Shown: in pieces, positions 61,590 to 64,000 of the stretch
Layout of the letters: every line of letters starts with the position of its first letter
Position numbering within the stretch: the first letter of the stretch is position 1
Source of the DNA: an uncultured Eubacteriales bacterium
GTDB lineage: Bacteria; Bacillota; Clostridia; Oscillospirales; Oscillospiraceae
Direction of reading: 5' to 3'
NCBI GenBank assembly: GCA_900545405.1
Contig: UQYT01000012.1
Location: forward strand, 1-64,000
DNA: 64,000 bases
Position numbers and translations under genes: made by a program
The notes under the pieces: model-generated
Database searches by the model: none
What the model saw: the letters and a program-made list of their open reading frames with translations, nothing else
Told to the model about the DNA's origin: nothing

Positions 61590-62873
61590 ATGGACACAGG
61601 CAGTCGATTGTCAATAGCGGCAATCATAATTTTGCTCGGCTTTGCCATGTATTTCGCGATAGCCGAGACCTCATTTGCAACAGTCTCCAGGATCCGCCTC
61701 AAGACCAGACTCGACAAGGGGGATCATAGGGCGAAAAAGGCGCTGTTAGTCTTGGATAACTTCGACAAGGCTATCACCACCATACTCATCGGCACCAACA
61801 TAGTACATATAACCGTCGCGGCCATCGTGACGGTGCTCGTGACGCGGAAATGGGGCATTTCGGCGGTCACTGCGGGCACCCTTGTCACGACGGCCGTGGT
61901 CTTTTTCGTCGGCGAGATGCTGCCGAAGTCGGTCGCGAAGAAGTACAGCGAGCGCTTCTGCCTGCAGACGGCGGCGTCACTGCGCTTTTTCATGGTGCTC
62001 TTCACGCCCATCTCCGCCGCGCTGACCGCCATAGGCCACGCGGCCTCCCGCCTCACGAAGGGCGACCCGGAGGTCTCCGTCACCGAGGATGAGCTCTACG
62101 ACATCATCGAGGACATGACCGACGAGGGCACGCTCGAGCCCGAGCGGGGCGAGCTGATGAGCTCGGCGCTGCAATTTGCGGACCTCACGGTCGAGACCGT
62201 GCTCACCGCGCGCGTGGACGTCGCGGCCATCAACTCCGAGTGGGAGCAGGAGAAGGTGCTCTCCTTTATAAAGGAACAGCGCCACTCCCGCCTGCCCGTG
62301 TACGAGGGCAGCATAGACAACATCATCGGCGTGCTGCAGATACGCAAGTACATCCGCGCCTACCTCAAGGAGGGCGCGTCGGTGAGCCTCGGCGCGCTGC
62401 TGGACGAGGCGTATTTCGTGCCCCGGAGCATGAAGATAGACGAGCTGCTCTCGGTCATGAGCCAGAAGAAGCTGAACATGGCCGTGGTCACGGACAGCTA
62501 CGGCGGCACGCTGGGCATCGTCACGGTGGAGGACATACTCGAGGAGCTCGTCGGCGAGATATGGGACGAGGACGACGTCGTGGAGGAGAGCTTTGTGCCC
62601 CTCGGCGGCGGCCGCTTCGAGGTGGACGCCTCCCTGACCGTGGGCGAGGTGTTCGACAAGATGGACTTCGAGCCGGAGCACGAGGACGAGGACCTCGAAT
62701 ACAAGCTCATGGGCGAGTGGGCCTATGAGCAGTTCGACCGCATCCCGCGCGAGCGCGAGAGCTTTGAATATGAGGGCTTGCAGGTCACCGTCTCCGAGAT
62801 GCACCAAAACCGCATAGTCAAGCTGGTCTGCCGTGTGCTGCCGGAGCCCGAGAAGGGAGGCGAGGCGAAATGA
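61590..62873 (+). CDS. CNNM/CorC-type hemolysin-family membrane protein, first copy
   Basis: This 427-residue protein has four N-terminal membrane segments in a CNNM (DUF21) domain, then paired CBS domains (RLPVYEGSIDNIIGVLQIRKY and MAVVTDSYGGTLGIVTVEDILEELVGEIWDED). It ends in a CorC_HlyC domain (FVPLGGGRFEVDASLTVGEVF). Relatives are implicated in Mg2+ or Co2+ efflux and were once called hemolysins. Its stop overlaps the next start by four bases (ATGA). Confidence 0.93.
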   Translation: MDTGSRLSIAAIIILLGFAMYFAIAETSFATVSRIRLKTRLDKGDHRAKKALLVLDNFDKAITTILIGTNIVHITVAAIVTVLVTRKWGISAVTAGTLVTTAVVFFVGEMLPKSVAKKYSERFCLQTAASLRFFMVLFTPISAALTAIGHAASRLTKGDPEVSVTEDELYDIIEDMTDEGTLEPERGELMSSALQFADLTVETVLTARVDVAAINSEWEQEKVLSFIKEQRHSRLPVYEGSIDNIIGVLQIRKYIRAYLKEGASVSLGALLDEAYFVPRSMKIDELLSVMSQKKLNMAVVTDSYGGTLGIVTVEDILEELVGEIWDEDDVVEESFVPLGGGRFEVDASLTVGEVFDKMDFEPEHEDEDLEYKLMGEWAYEQFDRIPRERESFEYEGLQVTVSEMHQNRIVKLVCRVLPEPEKGGEAK

Positions 62874-64000
62874 GCGCGTATATAGCCGCTTACATAGTCC
62901 TCATCTGTCTCTCGGCCTTCTTCTCTGCGTCGGAGATGTGCTTCTCCTCGGCCAACCGCATGCGTCTGGAGTCCGCCGCCGAGGGAGGAAACCGGGGCGC
63001 CAAGATAGCGCTCAAGGTCATGGATAAGTTTGACGACTCGCTCTCGGCAATACTCATAGGCAACAACCTAGTGAACATCGCCACCTCGTCCATAGCCTCG
63101 GTGGTGGTCATACTCATCGCGGGCGATAGCTGGACCTGGCTCTCGACGGTCATCACGACGGTGCTGGTCATCATCTTCGGCGAGACGATGCCGAAGATAG
63201 TGGCGAAGAAGAACGCAAACCGCATCGCGCCGGTGTTCGCATACCCGGTGCGGCTGCTCACCTATATACTCACGCCGGTGATCTGGATAGTCGTCGGCCT
63301 GGTGCGGCTGATAACGCTGCCGCTCAAGGGCGAAAAGACCCAGGAGGACGACGAGGCCGCGGTGGAGGAGCTGCAATCCATAATAGAGACCGCCGAGGAC
63401 GAGGACGTGCTCGATGAGAACCGCTCCGAGCTGCTGCGCTCTGCGCTGGACTTCTCTGAGGTCAGCGCCAGCGAGGCGATGACCGCCCGCGTGGACGTGG
63501 AGGCCATAGACATAGACGACGACTGGGAGGAGATACTCGAGGTCATCGAAAACTCCACCCACTCCCGCCTGCCCGTGTACGAGGACAGCATAGACAACGT
63601 CATCGGCTTCCTCTACCTCAACCACTTCCTGAAGGCCCTGACGGACGAGGAGCGCCCGGACATCCGCAGCCTGCTGATGGAGCCGCTGTACGTCTACAAG
63701 ACCATAAAGCTGCCGCAGGTGCTTGCGGAGTTCCGCCGCGCGAAGAAGCACCTCGCCATCGTGACGGACGAATACGGCGGGACGCTGGGCGTCATCTCGA
63801 TGGAGGACGTGCTCGAGGAGATAGTCGGCGACATCTGGGACGAGACGGACGAGGTGGAAAACGAGGTCGTGGAGAAGGCCGAGGGCGAGTACGAGCTCGA
63901 CGGCGACATGTCGATCTCGGACTTCCTGGAGCTGATCGGCCGCTCGGAGGAGAGCTTCGAGTGCGAGTCGGACACGGTCGGCGGCTGGACGCTGGAGATG
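62870..64000 (+). CDS. CNNM/CorC-type hemolysin-family membrane protein, second copy (partial)
   Basis: The frame is open from the ATG at 62870 to the window end (377 codons), so only the N-terminal part is seen. It has the same architecture as its neighbour: four membrane segments, CBS pair (RLPVYEDSIDNVIGFLYLNHF; LAIVTDEYGGTLGVISMEDVLEEIVGDIWDE) and the beginning of a CorC_HlyC domain. It is a diverged tandem paralogue, translationally coupled through the ATGA overlap. The two may form a heteromer or act on different ions (inference). Confidence 0.93.
   Translation, partial: MSAYIAAYIVLICLSAFFSASEMCFSSANRMRLESAAEGGNRGAKIALKVMDKFDDSLSAILIGNNLVNIATSSIASVVVILIAGDSWTWLSTVITTVLVIIFGETMPKIVAKKNANRIAPVFAYPVRLLTYILTPVIWIVVGLVRLITLPLKGEKTQEDDEAAVEELQSIIETAEDEDVLDENRSELLRSALDFSEVSASEAMTARVDVEAIDIDDDWEEILEVIENSTHSRLPVYEDSIDNVIGFLYLNHFLKALTDEERPDIRSLLMEPLYVYKTIKLPQVLAEFRRAKKHLAIVTDEYGGTLGVISMEDVLEEIVGDIWDETDEVENEVVEKAEGEYELDGDMSISDFLELIGRSEESFECESDTVGGWTLEM

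Overview
The window looks like chromosome from a GC-rich, Gram-positive gut-type Clostridium relative, most likely an Oscillospiraceae (Oscillibacter/Intestinimonas/Flavonifractor-like) bacterium. Supporting signs are the block rpmB / hprK-murB-rapZ-yvcK-whiA-dnaE, rpsO-pnp, tsaE-tsaB, several AGGAGG-type ribosome binding sites, many GTG and TTG starts, lipoprotein signal peptides and a K+-type membrane pyrophosphatase. Taxonomy is inference. I see no rRNA, tRNA, CRISPR array, phage or recognisable transposase.

Layout. 0-13 kb: NUDIX hydrolase plus thiol peroxidase; an orphan solute-binding lipoprotein; a minus-strand operon of two DUF2975 membrane proteins flanking a small Xre regulator, followed by two lipoproteins; a pyrimidine-nucleoside phosphorylase with a metallo-beta-lactamase-fold hydrolase; an SGNH hydrolase; and an OmpR-type two-component system divergent from a PepSY protein. 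13.5-21 kb: membrane pyrophosphatase, gamma-glutamyltransferase, pnp and rpsO. 21.3-32.1 kb: the main accessory island. It holds a TetR regulator, two flavin/FeS ene-reductases each paired with an iron-type alcohol dehydrogenase, a nitroreductase-like protein and two MFS transporters. The two reductase/dehydrogenase pairs are divergent, and the same 20-bp operator-like motif occurs in the regulator's own promoter and in the divergent control region. 32-39 kb: lipoprotein, typA, and a MATE-yfbR-ACT-UPF0210-DUF896 operon. 39.5-43.4 kb: two M20 amidohydrolases with an unidentified permease. 43.5-47 kb: rodA, tsaE-tsaB and upp. 47-53 kb: a MarR-controlled heterodimeric ABC exporter and a second small ABC transporter. 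53-64 kb: rpmB, the hprK-to-dnaE cluster and two CNNM/CorC-type proteins; the second runs off the window.

A repeated non-coding element is scattered through the intergenic spaces. Three full copies of about 420-440 bp and two half copies are bounded by imperfect terminal inverted repeats containing GTGCGCCG. Each full copy carries two related long hairpins and lies beside a 170-190 bp GC-rich hairpin module. No conserved reading frame is visible in it. It resembles a non-autonomous mobile element or a structured RNA family.

The two most promising undescribed systems are (i) the TetR-controlled duplicated ene-reductase/alcohol dehydrogenase island, which may reduce an unsaturated substrate that is taken up (steroid, bile-acid, flavonoid, enoate or similar; the substrate cannot be read from sequence), and (ii) the inverted-repeat-bounded element family.
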